Source: Phorcus lineatus (Eukaryota > Mollusca > Gastropoda > Trochida > Trochidae). From it: a stretch of 64,000 nucleotides of DNA. The notes beneath the pieces were generated by a model, which saw nothing but the letters and a program-made list of their open reading frames with translations, had not been told where the DNA came from and searched no databases. The stretch covers positions 36,491,484 to 36,555,483 of the forward strand of contig OV121095.1 in the NCBI GenBank assembly GCA_921293015.1. Direction: 5' to 3'. Shown in pieces: positions 35,243-48,312 of this stretch; the first letter of the stretch is position 1, and each line of letters starts with the position of its first letter. Both the position numbers and the translations under genes were made by a program.

Positions 35243-35396
35243 ATATTTGACATTTTAGTCGAATACCATGTATATATCATTGAGTGAAGTAGATATTTTT
35301 ATTTTCACTAGTGGCCCAGTAACAAATGTAAATATAAAATTTCTACTCCATGAGATGAGATATACATGGTATTTGATAGGAAATGTCAAATGTTCT
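35243..35396. repeat. Palindromic element, about 150 bp
   Basis: AATATTTGACATTTTAG...ATACCATGTATATATCAT pairs with ATGAGATATACATGGTAT...GAAATGTCAAATGTTC. The centre holds CACTAGTGGCCCAGTAAC. It begins right after the terminal exon, so it may supply the transcript's 3' end. No gene is seen from here to 36630. Confidence 0.7.
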
Positions 35397-36629
35397 CTAT
35401 CCTCCAATGTGTCACAATTAATTTTATGAATGGAGTAGCCGAATTGCTTTGCTGTCACAGGCATCTATGGTGTCATTCATTTCATGATGTCACAGATGAC
35501 GTCATATGATTGTAAGGTTATTTCACTTAGTTGAATTGCATTGTTAATTCACACAGTGAAAAAATACAGATTTTATTTTCACTGATAAATGGCATATTTC
35601 ACCATGGAAAAATTTGATAATTCTTAATATTTGGTCGGTCCACTGTTGGTGAACAATCCAGTCCATGGGGGGAATAATGAAGTTGGATACATATATATCC
35701 CAATACATAGTAAAGAAAGGGTATGTATGAAGGGAAATGTCAAACATGTGTATACATATCACAACTACTTTTGCGCCATTTAGTTTACTGTGTTGCATGA
35801 CTTTTATTATGGGCAGTTTAAACAATTATTACATCACAATAAAACGTTGTAATAAGCTTTGACAAGACTTGGATATGAAGCATATCCAATGAATATTTTT
35901 GGAGAGAAATGTGTTGAAAGTGCTTAAGAGTTGATAACAAATGAAAAAATGTTCTTTGTCATGTTTATTTTTGGACCTCGATGAAATCTCCTGTCAATGC
36001 TTGAAGTCCTCATGTTGATGGCATATGCTCATTGATGACTATTTTTAATGTTATAGAGGATACGTTTCAAATCAGATATTTTTGTTTTTAACTTTAGCAG
36101 CTGAATCAATCTAGCGGTATTCAATGACATATCCTTTAAGAAAAATGTTGCAAAGCTTTTCTCGTTATTGATTTCTTAGTCTTGTAATTTTATATGAATT
36201 CAGATCAGTGTAGACTTGCTGAATTAGGATATAGATGCCTTCAAGGGCTTTTTTAATATACAGTCATGAAGTGAGACAATGACAAAAACTGATGAAAGTT
36301 GCCAATTTGAGACACCACAAATTGATTAAAGAGAAAATAATGAAAAATACAACAACATTTGTGTTCATTATTAAAAAAATTACCAAACAAATGATCTAAC
36401 TGTGAAATATATTATATTGTGAGTGTGGAGAGTTAACTTTATATATAATATAAATATGTCTCTCCAATAATAAACAAAGAATTTTGATATAATTTATTAC
36501 CTACGAGGACAATCATATCAGGGTTAATATTTTTCATATGATGCCCTAGGGCAAAATATTACTTTTTTAAGTTGTTCCAAATGAGCCAATGCCTATGCTT
36601 GGATGTTGATTTTGATTAGGTTCTTTGAC

Positions 36630-36785
36630 GTATCGACAGAATATCATATACTTGTCCATGACATACTATGTTTACACCACTTGTGCCTTAATATCAGTAT
36701 ATCCCTCGCACATGTGTGGGAAATAGTAATATTAAGCTTGTATCCTAAACATAGTATGTAATGGACACTCATATAATATCCTCTA
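36630..36785. repeat. Imperfect palindrome, about 150 bp
   Basis: ATATCATATACTTGTCCATG, ACATACTATGTTTA and CTTGTGCCTTAATAT pair with ATATTAAGCTTGT, TAAACATAGTATGT and a partner near 36780. Probably a small foldback element. Confidence 0.6.
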
Positions 36786-36884
36786 TTTATTACTCGCCCG
36801 TGTAAAATACTGCAGTGTAATATTTATACGGCGATATTAAACTATTCTAATACCGCTGCACGTATGACATTATAATATTGTGTT

Positions 36885-36940
36885 GTTGTGACGTCACAAG
36901 GTTGGAACTGCTGTCACAATGGCGGCCAAGTCGCGGTACA
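36885..36940 (+). promoter_or_regulatory. CRE plus YY1-like cluster
   Basis: A full CRE TGACGTCAC (36889-36897) is followed 20 bp later by ACAATGGCGGCCAAG, a YY1-type site, then CGCGG. The pair is promoter-like, but no exon follows, and it may belong to a repeat. Confidence 0.3.
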
Positions 36941-37309
36941 CTTTTGGCAATCATGCTTGATGCTTGATTACTGATTACTGAGGTCAAAAAATAAACAGAA
37001 TACTAAACTTCCTTCAATTTGATACTATTTTTATTAATCTTGTTAATGATCTGGTATCAAACAAGTTTTTACTCTTTTTATACCCAATCATTAACTGGTT
37101 TAATAAAAAAAGTATTAAATAGAAGGTCGTTTAATATCCTCTATTTATGACCTTGAGCTTGCTTGTACATATTCCTGACTAAGATCATATCAGTTGGTAT
37201 GAAGTGTGTCTCATGTAATCATTTGCAGTTGCATAAATGCACAATACATCATGCTAGACAGCAATTCATCATGTTGGCAGTCACCTTTATAGGAGAGTGC
37301 ACTGTTTCA

Positions 37310-37960
37310 ATTAAGGATAGTGAACTATATGTTGATATATAAAATCTAAGAAGAGTGAAATATTCAATGGATTTGAAAATGAACTATTTCTATGTATGTA
37401 TGAATAAATCTTATGGTGCGTGATATCTCTATGTTAGGATAGTGAGCTAAATGTAAGGATATCTTACATTACTCGTAGGAGAGTAAACCATCTCAAATTA
37501 GGATAGTAAACTATTGGAATGCAAATCTCTTTAATAGTGAACTATATCTACCGGTAAGTATATATCAATCTTAGGAGACGGAACAATTTCAGTGTTGTGA
37601 TAGTGAAATATTTCTAATACCTTTTCAGACCCCCTTTACCCCCGGCGTGTATTCGAGACCCGGCGTCTATTCGAGGCCGGCGTGCATTCATATTTAAGTA
37701 GCAAATTTCGTCCAGGTCAGAAAATTAACACACTATGGGAACATTAATAAATCAACTTATTACCCGGCGTGTATTCGAGACCCAGCGTCTAATTGAGACC
37801 CGGCGTGTATTTACCTAAAACAGTCATACCCCCATCGTATATTCGAGGCCCGGCGTCTATTCGAGGAAATACGGTATATCTAAAAGTAAGGGTTAATTTA
37901 AGAGGGTTAATTTAAGAGAGTGAACTACTATGGATAGTGATAGTAAGTTTATCAGTTAAG
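37310..37960. repeat. Degenerate tandem array of GATAGTGAACTAT-like units
   Basis: GGATAGTGAACTAT, GGATAGTGAGCTAA, GGATAGTAAACTAT, AATAGTGAACTAT, TGATAGTGAAATAT and AGAGTGAACTACT recur at roughly 60-bp spacing, often near CTTAGGAG. The array is split by the element at 37631-37875. Confidence 0.55.
37631..37875. mobile_element. Repeat element of CCGGCGTGTATTCGAG units ending AAATACGGTA
   Basis: CCCGGCGTNTATTCGAGACC-type 16-20-bp units occur seven times in two clusters, and the element ends GAGGAAATACGGTA. Its sharply higher G+C and CpG compared with its flanks marks it as an insertion. The family is not named. Confidence 0.65.
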
Positions 37961-39090
37961 ATAGAATACAATTTCTTTCACTTGTTTTGTAAAGCTATTT
38001 ATTATGATGGTTTATGTGGTTTTGATACTAATGCCCCAATAACGTATGTGTTAATATGATTTTAGAGTCTCTCATATTTGGCTTGCATATCAATCCCTAA
38101 ACATGTTGACTATATGACAATTTTGTTTTCTATGAAAATTTAAGAAAATGCTTATACATGTGCAGAATTTGAAATCACAAGACTTATGTTCTCACCAAAT
38201 TTCTATCTGTCTGATTGACATGAGTTAATAATTTACAAAATGAACACTGATAATTATTAAGCATTAAATGATAATTTTCACCAACAGGCCGTTTACAATT
38301 TTGACATATGTGACTTACATCAATTTCACTTTAATTGCATGCAGATGTTACTCCATTTAAGTTTAGATTATTATTTGATATGTTTAATTCTGTTATTTAG
38401 ATGATCTTAGTTAGATCTAATTGTACTGTATAAATCTTAACACTGCAGCTGCAATAGATGAGGTAATTCAACACAACAGAAAAGTAAAAGGACTCTCCAA
38501 AGTTTAAATATATAGTAATTCAGTGGGAAATAATACAATTGTGGTAATGCTTTAATATTGAAAGTAACAACAGCTGTAACTATTATGTTGAGCATATTGT
38601 GGAGTCTAAGAGTCGGGGCCTCATGAGCGTAGTGTAGTCAGTACTGTAGGCCTAAATATTACTGAATGTAACAGTCATAAAGCATATATGAGTTTGGCAA
38701 CTTAGATTGTATGCAGCAGGCAGAGAGTTAAAGATTTGGTTGTGTTTTTTTACATGATAGTTATGATAATTTCCACTCCTAGGGTAAATTAACTGTATTT
38801 CTTATTTATTTGATATTTACTGACCTTCATTTTGTACCAGAGGTCAAGCAACTTTTTAAGAAAAATGCTGTTGGGTAAGGCTTCAGTTAGGTCAGAAGTT
38901 CACAGTGGAGTTTTTGAAGAGGAAAATCTTTAGAGCTTATAGCTTCGAAACAAATAGAAGTGTTCCTGATAATTGATAATCTGCTGGTGCTTATAGAAGG
39001 TAATAGCTTCCATAAAGAGTAGTTTAGCAGGTTTTATTTCGCAGTGACATGATGAGAATGTCAACAGTTTTCTAAATCATTTATAGATCT

Positions 39091-40000
39091 AGGCCTCCCT
39101 TCAGATTTAAACCTTTACTAAGGTGAACCTTAACTCAAATTCTTAAACATTGCACTAAGGTTTCCTCAGGGACTTCTGACAACCTTAGAACTTTGGATGC
39201 CAAAGGACGCCTAAGTCATCTAACTTGCTGCCATCACTGAATTATAGTGTAAGCATATGCTAAACCCAACAAGATTAGGTCACCTTGTGTTATATTCTAG
39301 ATTTAATTGCTTTTTGAATAAACAAGATTTTAAAAACATTTTTGTAGATAGGATTCTACAAGTTTTTCAGCATTCACTCATGGAATGGACTTTTTAAAGA
39401 CGTAAAGTGATAAAAATGATGTTTTATTGCTGTGTGATTTATGAATCTTCCCTTAGTGTCATTTTGACTCTAATATTATGCTTTTTATTTGACATGCTAG
39501 TTTATTGGAATGAAGGGGAACCTTTATTTACAATATACTTGAGTGTTAGATACTTGGTTCGATCAGTGAAGAAAACCCTGTTTCAGGATACAGTGCTGGC
39601 CTTCCGTTCACAAAACAACCTTTACTAAGGTTAACCTTAACTCCCATTCATTAACATTACATTAAGGTTACCTTAAGGACGATCACCTAAGGGCTTTGTG
39701 AAAGGAGGCCCTGAGTTATAAGGATTGAACAGGTCCTCCTTTCACAAAGCAACCATTTACTAAGGTTAACCTTCCATTCTTTAACATTTTACTAAGGTTA
39801 CCTTAAGGTCTTACGTTCACTTCAAGGCTAATTTCAAAATTATCCCTCTTGGCTCTTGGCTCAATATCTACCACTTTTTTGCCATTTCGGAACATTATTG
39901 AAGGTCCTAACGGACCCAAGTGCAAAACCAGCTGTGCTGGAAGCCCTTGTAAAATCTCCAACCTAATCATCATTTAAGGCTTTGTGAAAGGGGGCCCAGG
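39091..40000. mobile_element. Cluster of three TTTACTAAGGTTAACCTTAA elements (MITE family D)
   Basis: Copies lie at about 39091-39180, 39596-39712 and 39732-40000. The latter two have inverted ends of the type GGCCTNCTTTCACAAAGC ... GCTTTGTGAAAGGNGGCCC. The internal motif TTTACTAAGGTTAACCTTAA is itself partly palindromic. The third copy holds an extra internal stretch. Confidence 0.7.
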
Positions 40001-40513
40001 TATTCCACATCATTATTATTTACATATCTGTAAAATAATGATTTCCAATTTCTCTTATCAATAATTTCATCAAAGAAGGGAGTCGTTTGATTTTCAATGG
40101 AAAAAAAAGATTTATCTCCTACCGTATTAAAAAAGTAAACAAATACAGTAGAGCCATAAATTGCCAAATTCCTTCTCTTTACCTTCATGATTCTAATGAA
40201 ATATTGACCAAGCAGTGCTTGACACTAACTTTATTCTATCTAATATAACTCAACCAAGTCTAGTCTGTCTCCCATTGATTGCCTGCTTATTTAATAAACA
40301 TTACCTTTGTTCAGAATATGATATAAGAATATATCAGATTTACCTTGCTGGATATGAGAATCATTTATGGGCATAGAAACTATCATGACACCAACCCTAA
40401 ACCCAATAGATATCACGTTATAAAATTAGATATTTAATCTTTACTGTTATTATTATTTATTCATTCAAGTGGACAAGAAATGAATGAATATTTAGATGCT
40501 GTGTGTCTAGTGT

Positions 40514-40691
40514 AAAAAAAGGGGGGTGTATCCGCCAAACAACAGAAAGATGACGAGAGGTACATAGGGGTAGTTATGTATTACGTTTCGGGGAGCGGTG
40601 GCTCCCCTTCATCAGACCACGTAATATATAACTACCCGTATGTGCCTCTCGTCGTCTATCTGTTGTTTGGCGGGCACACCCCCCTTTTTTT
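40514..40691 (-). mobile_element. Near-perfect 178-bp palindrome with a hammerhead-like core (element H1)
   Basis: The ends are a run of seven A plus six G and its complement. The arms (CCGCCAAACAACAGA, GACGAGAGG, GGGTAGTTAT, ATTACGT) pair almost throughout. On the minus strand the apex reads GGT-CTGATGA-AGGGGAGC-CACC-GCTCCCC-GAAAC-GTAATAC (CTGATGA at 40615-40609, GAAAC at 40589-40585). CTGATGA, a stem and GAAAC are the conserved hammerhead-ribozyme core. Stem II is strong and a long stem III is available. A normal helix I and a GUH cleavage triplet are not evident, so activity is doubtful. Related to 46266-46530 and 48759-48889. Confidence 0.75.
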
Positions 40692-40695
40692 GTAC

Positions 40696-41705
40696 CTTTA
40701 TTAGTGTTTTACCGCGTTAGCGTACCCGCTAGTATCCTTAAGTGGATCCTTCACAATCTCGACCCACCACCACCCACCCACCGCATATTCCCCGTGGATA
40801 AGCACCCGCCCTTATTATGTGTGTCTAGTGGCATCCTCTGCTCAAAAGAGTCTTTGTCTCATTTATTATTCACATCCGCTCCAAGCTGTAACCCAATTAA
40901 CAATTCTCATTGTTTTGTATAATAACAATCCTTTTTAATGACCAGTAAAACTAATTATTGTTGTCACTTTCAATTTTCAAATGTTGCTGTTTTCATGTGA
41001 GCAAGGGAATTCAATAATTGCCTTTAGTATAAATGAAACAAAAAGTAATACTTTTTTTTATAAATGAAAAAAATTTGGAGCTAATTTGCTAATTGAAAGG
41101 TGGCTCCATGGGAAAAATATGTCAATCTTTTGTTTCAGTTCTTTTAGTGATTAAAAGAAAAAAGGAAAATAACCTTTTAGTGAGATTATTAGGGTGAGGA
41201 ACAAATTTGGTGGAATCTTTAATGATGGAAGCACTAATTTTTTCAAACATGCTTGTCATTCTAGAGATATTGATATTGATATAGACATACAGGGGGTCAG
41301 GGGGTGGGGCTTTGGGGAGAACAAGTCAAAAGGGCAACATTACATTTTGGAAAAGAATAAAGGCCTTGAAAAGTGAAAAAGAGTCACCAACTCCTAGTTG
41401 GACCAAAAGAGGGCAGATAATTATAAACAGTTGAAACACCATACCAAAAAAGACAAAAGGGACATTATTCTGTTTGTCAAAGCCAAATAGTGTTCCAAGC
41501 CCTTAATCAAATGGGATGTTGTCATAAGGGCCACTATCCCATAAACAAGGTCTACAATTAACAAGCTAAAAGAAATTCCTGCTCACAAGGGCCCAAAATA
41601 CCTGGACAAAAGTGGTGAGCCTATGATTGAAATGTCATCAACCCAATCAGTTTTTTATACCTTCTGTTTGCATCTGAGTATTTCTTGACTGAAATGATAT
41701 AAAAA
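40696..41705. other. No gene seen
   Basis: The stretch 40704-40922 is open but Pro/Ser-rich and lacks exon boundaries. The block at 41180-41400 is purine-rich. Nothing supported. Confidence 0.3.
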
Positions 41706-41710
41706 AGGTG

Positions 41711-42030
41711 GGGGCGGGATATCACAGTGGTTAGTGCGCTCAGCTTAAATTAGGATCAAGAGGTCCGGAGTTTGAATCTCGCCAGGGGTAACTTTGTCTG
41801 CAGTTGAGAACTGTTCTACACACAGTAAGGTTTGGGTGCAATGCTACACTGAATTTCAACGCAGTACCACCCATGGTTTGCTAGTTCCAGTGTATGCTTG
41901 CAGGTTTCACTGCCTGCATAGCCACAATGGCGTTGCGGGCTTTATCCCTGCAATAATTCCAGCAGCCGTGATATAAGTGAAATAACGTTGGAAGCAGAGT
42001 TAAATCCCATATTACCTCACCTCGCCTGGA
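41711..42030 (+). mobile_element. tRNA-derived SINE (family S), near full length
   Basis: A tRNA-like head (CACAGTGGTTAGTGCGCTCAG as A box, GGAGTTTGAATCTCGCC as B box) is followed by a body with GGTGCAATGCTACACTG, GCATAGCCACAATGGC, GATATAAGTGAAATAACG and a tail CCCATATTACCTCACCTCGCC. The body matches 57395-57690. No coding capacity. Confidence 0.75.
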
Positions 42031-42929
42031 CCTTGACTGAAAACTGGACAATGGATCAAACGTGATTATGTTAACTTACTCAAAGCAGGCTAAAGGACAG
42101 ATATGAGTTGAAAGTGTCTAATAGGTTATCTTTATGTAATAAGTATTCCTGTAAATTGGACATGTGATTTTGCCTTCTGCACATGTGAGAATGTTGTTCA
42201 CTTTCATTGAAAATTATCATTTGTCATTTATTTGGAATCCTGTGATGAATATGTGAGATGTTTTGTATTATTTGTATTTTGGCACATACCTAAGCAAATA
42301 AAATGTCCTGAAACTCACATAGTGTATGAAAGAGAAAATTTTGAGGAAATTCTTATTGGATCTATCTGATTTAAGGGTTTTTAATTCAACCAACAAAAGA
42401 CCTTGTTTGTACTTTAATTCTATCCTGCTCGATAATGTGCAGGGCTTTCATGTGATCAACTATTGAAAACTCAGAAATTCAATCAATGTTTCTTAATGGC
42501 TAAGAAAGCAAAATTAGTTTAAGGAAGATTTTATCAGTTCTAATCAAATCTTTAACACCTTAATAAAAATCTTGAGCATTAGTTTGGAAGATTTGTGAGC
42601 TTTGTTAGTTATTTCCCAATTATTTCAATCATTATTTCCTTGAAAAAGAACAAAGATTTTTTTTTAGAAAACCACCTAATTTCTGCATTTATTTCATGAG
42701 AGAGAAGGTTTATAGAATATTTCAAAATCGACATTTAGGTACAAATTATCTAAACAGTGAAATGTCAACACAAGCTAATGTATCTGTAAAATGTTGCAGG
42801 ATATTTTAGGTTGATTTTTTAAGTGGAATTTGGTGATGTAAAACATAAGATATTGCTATATTCATTGAACATTCATGCCCCTGTGATGGGAAGTAAATTG
42901 TAAAAAACTACAGTCAAATGTTAACTCAA

Positions 42930-43345
42930 CATGAATGGTATAGGTAGCTGTGGTGACATTGATTGAAGTACATTTCTTGTTGAGAAAAATTCAAATCTGC
43001 TTGCAAAACATGCACAGAATGTTCAATTACTCTTAAATAAGCCATTGTAAAATACTGCAATTATATATTTACATACTATTAATGGAATAAGTGTCCTCGT
43101 GGTCAGTGATTGAAATTGATTTTTCTTTAAGTGAAACTAAATCTGCAAGGGGAGTCCACATCCATAATGATTGACCCTTTAGTTAGAAATCATAAAATAC
43201 TAAAATGTTAATAAGAAATTCAAAATAAATATAATAAAATGTTTATACGTAATAAATGAAATAGGTATCTTTGGTAACATTGATTGAAGTAAATTTTTCC
43301 TTTATCAAAATTTTAATCTGCTACTTGAACCCAAAATGGTAAAGG
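42930..43345. repeat. Three diverged copies of a unit about 160 bp long
   Basis: GTGACATTGATTGAAGTACA at 42953, GTCAGTGATTGAAATTGA at 43101 and GTAACATTGATTGAAGTAAA at 43274 each precede TTTTCTT... and an AATCTGCT/AATCTGCAA block. No gene is seen in 42030-44200. Confidence 0.5.
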
Positions 43346-44224
43346 AGATAATGAGGATGTTGTAATAAAATTTTGAAACAAAAGAAATGATAAAAAAATT
43401 CATCAAAGGATGTACAACATTGCTATCTTTGATTTTTTCCCCATACACTTCAGATCCACAGGTAAATCTCGATAATAACGAATAGTGCTACGACGAAGGA
43501 AGTGAGACTTTGTGAAAAAGTACCGCTGGAAGTTACCTTACAGTAATGGCAAAGCTATGGTTCCGAGTCTTGCATCTTTGTGGTTGATTTTCTCATAATA
43601 TTTAGATATGCATGCAAGAACACAACATCAATAAAGGTTGCGATAGCACACTACTGTAATAATGGTTGCGATAACACCATTAAAAGTGCAGTGTAGGAAC
43701 ATTGCACTCCTATTTTATACAGACAATCAATGGTAAAAAGCATTTCTAAAGACTGGTAAATTATTTTTTTTATAAATCATTAATAGAGGATAGTTCAATT
43801 GCGGTTGATTATTCTCACTGAAATTGAAAATGAAAAAGTGCTGCAACAGTGAAAGTTGCAATAGGACCATCAAACATGCCTTGTGAAAAAATTGCGATCT
43901 TATCTTTTACATATATATGGTAAAATGCATTTCTAAAGGAAATGATTCTATGACATTTTTAGTTTTGATGGTATGTGGTTGAAATGTGGAAATGGTATAT
44001 ATAAGCAAAACATGGTAGCAAAATTGCTTTGGCTTCATTGAAAGGACTTGTAAAATTGTGCTTGTAATGTTTTTTTGTAGAAATATACAATAGGCCACAG
44101 CATCATAGATATTTCAATCACTTGAACCAATTATGACACTGTGAGGCAATGCTGTCCAAACTGAACACATTATATTTCTTGAAATCACAACACTGTGGAA
44201 TATAAAGAGGGGACGAATTATCAA

Positions 44225-44485
44225 AACAGCAGTAATCACAGGAGTGAAAGTCACAGGTTTTTTTATATTTACGTATGATGTTTTTTCTCAGTTTATTTGA
44301 GTATTGCCGAGCTTCAAATCAATTAAAAAACCCAGCAACATTCTCAGTAGTGAAAGTCATAGGATTTTTAATATATTGTAATATTGCTGTGCCTCAAATC
44401 AAGTGATGAATTAACAAAACAGCAACATTCTCAGTAGTGAAAGTCACAGAATTTTTAATATTTACGTATCATGTTAATTCTGTAT
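44225..44485. repeat. Three tandem copies of an approximately 100-bp unit
   Basis: AGCAACATTCTCAGTAGTGAAAGTCA, a T-rich stretch and TTGCNGNGCNTCAAATCA recur three times. No gene is seen from here to 46260. Confidence 0.6.
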
Positions 44486-46265
44486 AAATCAGGTGGGACA
44501 CTGCAGAACAACACTGTCCAAGATCAACACCTGAAAATAGTTAAACACCTCACAAAATTTGTAAGCTGACACTGTTATTGCCAGAGAATATTCACTTGCT
44601 AACGGACAATTCTGAAGCGCAGGATCAGTTTTCTAATAATGTTCTATTCTTCACAGTCATGTGTGTTGGGAAGATTTCTCCATCAACTTTGTTTGAAGCT
44701 ATGTCGATCATAAAATCTTGATGGAAAAACCTGAGCTGTTGTCTATGTGTTGTCTGTTTTGTGCTTGTAACTCTGTCAGCATATAATCTTCACATGGGCT
44801 GTCCGTTTGTCCATTTCTCCGTGAACTCATTTGTCTGTAGGCAGGTTTGTTTGCAAGTCTAGTTGTCTGTTTTGTTATTCTGGGCTGAAAAATATTAGCA
44901 ATTTATTTCCATGGTTTTAGGTACAGACGATACAGCCAATTAATTTATTTTCTATTAGCCAATTTTAGGTCTTAATGTTTGGTGGTATATTTCCCTTTTC
45001 TTTGGTAGTGTCTTTGTCTGTAAATATTCCTCCAATCTCCAATCTGTAAGTCCTTCTTCAATTACCTGTCATCAACAGTTCTGTCAGATACTGTATATCG
45101 ATCATTAGTCTATGGCTATTTTCAATTAAATCTGCTTTGATGATACCTACAATTGATTGATTTTATTTTTTCTTAATAAATTAAACAGGTAAAGGATTCT
45201 CATGATTTTCTGCTAGCTATTCAACTTGCTGATTTAGCACAAAAAAATCAGTCATATATATATATATGTATATTTAACTTTGCCTGACTTACACAACTCC
45301 AAAGGTCCAAGAGTTGCATTAGAATTTAGTAAGGGGTTAAAAATAATAATTTATCTGATCTCTCTTAAAGGTTTATGAAATACATATTTATCTAATGTTC
45401 AAAACTGATTAATATTAAAATCATTATTAAAGTGTAATATCAACATTATGCTAAAGCAAGCCAAACATCTACTCAACTTATGAACACGATAGTGTTGAGT
45501 ATTTGTCTAGAGATGCAATGAAACCAACTCAAGTTCTCATAGGTCACAGGTCTAGTTATATAGGGTAAAACTAATTAAGCGGTTGTCTGTCTCCCACGTT
45601 CACATGGTATTTATCTCAAAGCAGTACCTCACATGTTTATGTCCTTAAAGAGGCAGTAGCAAGTTATTAGATAAATAATGTTCTCATGAAAACAAAAGTA
45701 AATGTTCCAAATTGCAAGACAATGTTTTTTAATCAAAAGAAACACTTTTGAATTGAATGTACTGTGATGGGTAAAGCTAATGAATTCATGAATTCATTTC
45801 CTTACCTGAAATTATTAAAAGGTGTTCACACAAAAATGGCTGCCAGTGGTTTTTGCTTGATACTTGATTATTTTCTATTGATGATTAGTTTGAGTCATGA
45901 GATGTTTTGACCTCTGAAGATAATGATATTGGCATAAATTAATGTTTATTAGAGAAGATTTGAAGAAATAAACATGGAATAGTTTAAATCAGTTTGTTGT
46001 TGTAAACTGACTCTATTATTCTAAAAGTTTGAATGGGTCATTTATAAAGTGAGGGGAAAGGCTTGTTGTGGCTTTCGTCATATAGTCACCTTGATTCTAA
46101 TTTCTGAGCTATTTCTTAAATATTTAAATTGAGTTTTTATTTGCTTGACCATGTTAAAATTTAGATATAGAAAAAGTATACAATTGGCATCCTAAACTGT
46201 GGGATGCAGTCATTGCCATGTCTGTAATCATTTCAGTTCCAGAGCAGAACTCTTATATTGTTAAA

Positions 46266-46530
46266 GACAAACCTAACGTTAACACAACAAGACGCAAGCT
46301 TCAAATAATAAACTCATGTAATGTTACGAGTTTTAGCCCCCCATCAAATAAAATCATGTTACATTTTGGGAGCTTTAGCTCCCCTTAATCTGAAGGGGGG
46401 CTAACGCTCCCCTTAATCTGAAGGGGGGCTAACGCTCCCCTTAATCTGAAGGGGGGCTAACGCTCCCCGAAACGTAACATGAGTTTATTACTTGAAGCTT
46501 GCATCTAGTTGTGTTTATGTTTGGCGGGTC
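46266..46530 (+). mobile_element. Inverted-repeat element H2 with a triplicated stem-loop
   Basis: The arms (CACAACAAGACGCAAGCTTC ... AATAAACTCATGT and its complement at 46476-46525) pair over about 50 bp. The centre holds three tandem 28-bp units GCTCCCCTTAATCTGAAGG + GGGGCTAAC and then GCTCCCCGAAACGTAACATG (GAAAC at 46469-46473). The outer GTTTGGCGGG matches the CCGCCAAAC ends of H1. The full CTGATGA is not retained here (only CTGAAGG), so this is a degenerate relative. Confidence 0.75.
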
Positions 46531-46534
46531 TGCC

Positions 46535-48310
46535 GGTATCGTTTAGTTGATCCGTGAACCATCAAGCATTCTTTCCTTCAAAACCAACCAAGGAGAAGCG
46601 CCATTTTTGTTTTGTTTTTTCTCTAATAATGTTATATGTATCTTTGTGAAACCTTGCGTATTACCTATTGACTCTGTTCATAGACAGCTTCATTTACTGA
46701 TCAGAACTTAAAATCCATGCATCATATCTTTCTGAGACTTTGCAAGAGTATAACCCATTCACTGAAATGTTAAAAAAGTATTCATTCATTTACCCATCTA
46801 CTGAAGTGGATACTTTTAACAGTTTCAGAGATATTAATGTTTTTGTTTTTTGTTTCCTTGTAAAAGTTGAGTTAAGAGCTACGGGTACAAGTTGGTTATG
46901 TCACCTTGTGTTTGGAGTTTATAATGACTTTAATAGATTAATATTTCCTGTATCATTTTTGTGCTAACCTAGATATTTCAAAATTTAAGGGCCTGTGATG
47001 CCGACTGACAATAAAACACTGATGAAGAATGTGAAATGCATTGACCTTATGCATAATCCATTTTCTCGTATTTATTCTGTGTGTTTCAATACACATCTGA
47101 ATTATTTCTATGCAAATATGAGCAAAGTCTTGAAAAAGCTAACCTCACTGAAATTTAAAGTATTGAAAATATTGTATTTTAGATATATGGTAAAATTTAC
47201 ATGTATATTTGCCTAATAAAATACCTTTGATTTATCTTACCTCAGGATAAATTCATACCCTGCTTTAAATCAAATTATGCCAACTGGTTAAATAGCTAGC
47301 AAGCGCAGGAAAATGTGGAGAAGACCAATTAATTCTTTGGATGTTTCTCCATGTTTGTCCTTGGGCAAAAATCAAAGTAGATGGTTAATGGCATATCGAA
47401 AGTAAAAAAAACTTAAAGGAACAGCTAATGCAAAGTAAATATTCTCAATCGATGAGAAAAAACTCTAAAACTTAGAAACTTGGCCGCAATGTTGTTTTAG
47501 GTGCCGAACTTTTGAAATATTTTCCTCAAGGTATAATTCTGGATGACTTAGATGCTAGTCTATACTCAACTGTAACCTTTATATACGATTTTCACATGCA
47601 GGACAAGCTTAAATCTGACTTTTAAGAGGAGAAATTGATTTGAATTGGATAAAAAGTGCTTCAAGCAGTGAAAGGAAGTCAGGACTGATTTGGGCTTTAC
47701 ATGTTGATCGTGGGTCTTTTCATTTTAATGTGGGTATTTTTGGAGTACCCTTCAGGCTTGGTAGACAATTTTTGCAAGGCAATGTCTTTGAGTAGAGGTT
47801 TGTGGGGGTTTCAAAATCAAAATTAGATGGGAGGGGAATAGACGAGTGGTACAGGTGATTGTTAGGTATCCTAGTGTAGTTTGAAACTCTAAAATGTATG
47901 GAAATGTCATTCTTGAAATTTGATTAATTGAATGGTTTTTAGTTTTGAATAATTTTTTAATATTAGAAATTTTAGGATATTTCTTGGTAGATGGGACATC
48001 ATCATGATTTTGGTGGTGCTTTGCTAGCAATAATCGAAGGGTTGGAATTCCAAAGATATTCATATTTTAGGGGTCTGATGAAGAAATTTATTTCGGTTTG
48101 ACATCTAAGATATCTTAGATACATGTATCATGTATGGCGATTGCTAAAAAAAAGTGTACAGGAAATATATCTTTTCGTACTGACTGATTGGTCAAAACTA
48201 ATAACAAAATATCGCATTTAGATTATGAGTCTAATATTGCAAGGTGCATTTTTGACTTTGTAATGAAGAGGGTTTATCCAGGGAAGGTAAGCTAATATTC
48301 TTGTATTCTG
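46535..48310. other. No gene seen
   Basis: Open frames at 46740-46967, 46995-47216 and minus 47752-48063 lack exon boundaries and recognisable domains. No strong repeat was seen. Confidence 0.3.
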
Positions 48311-48312
48311 TT

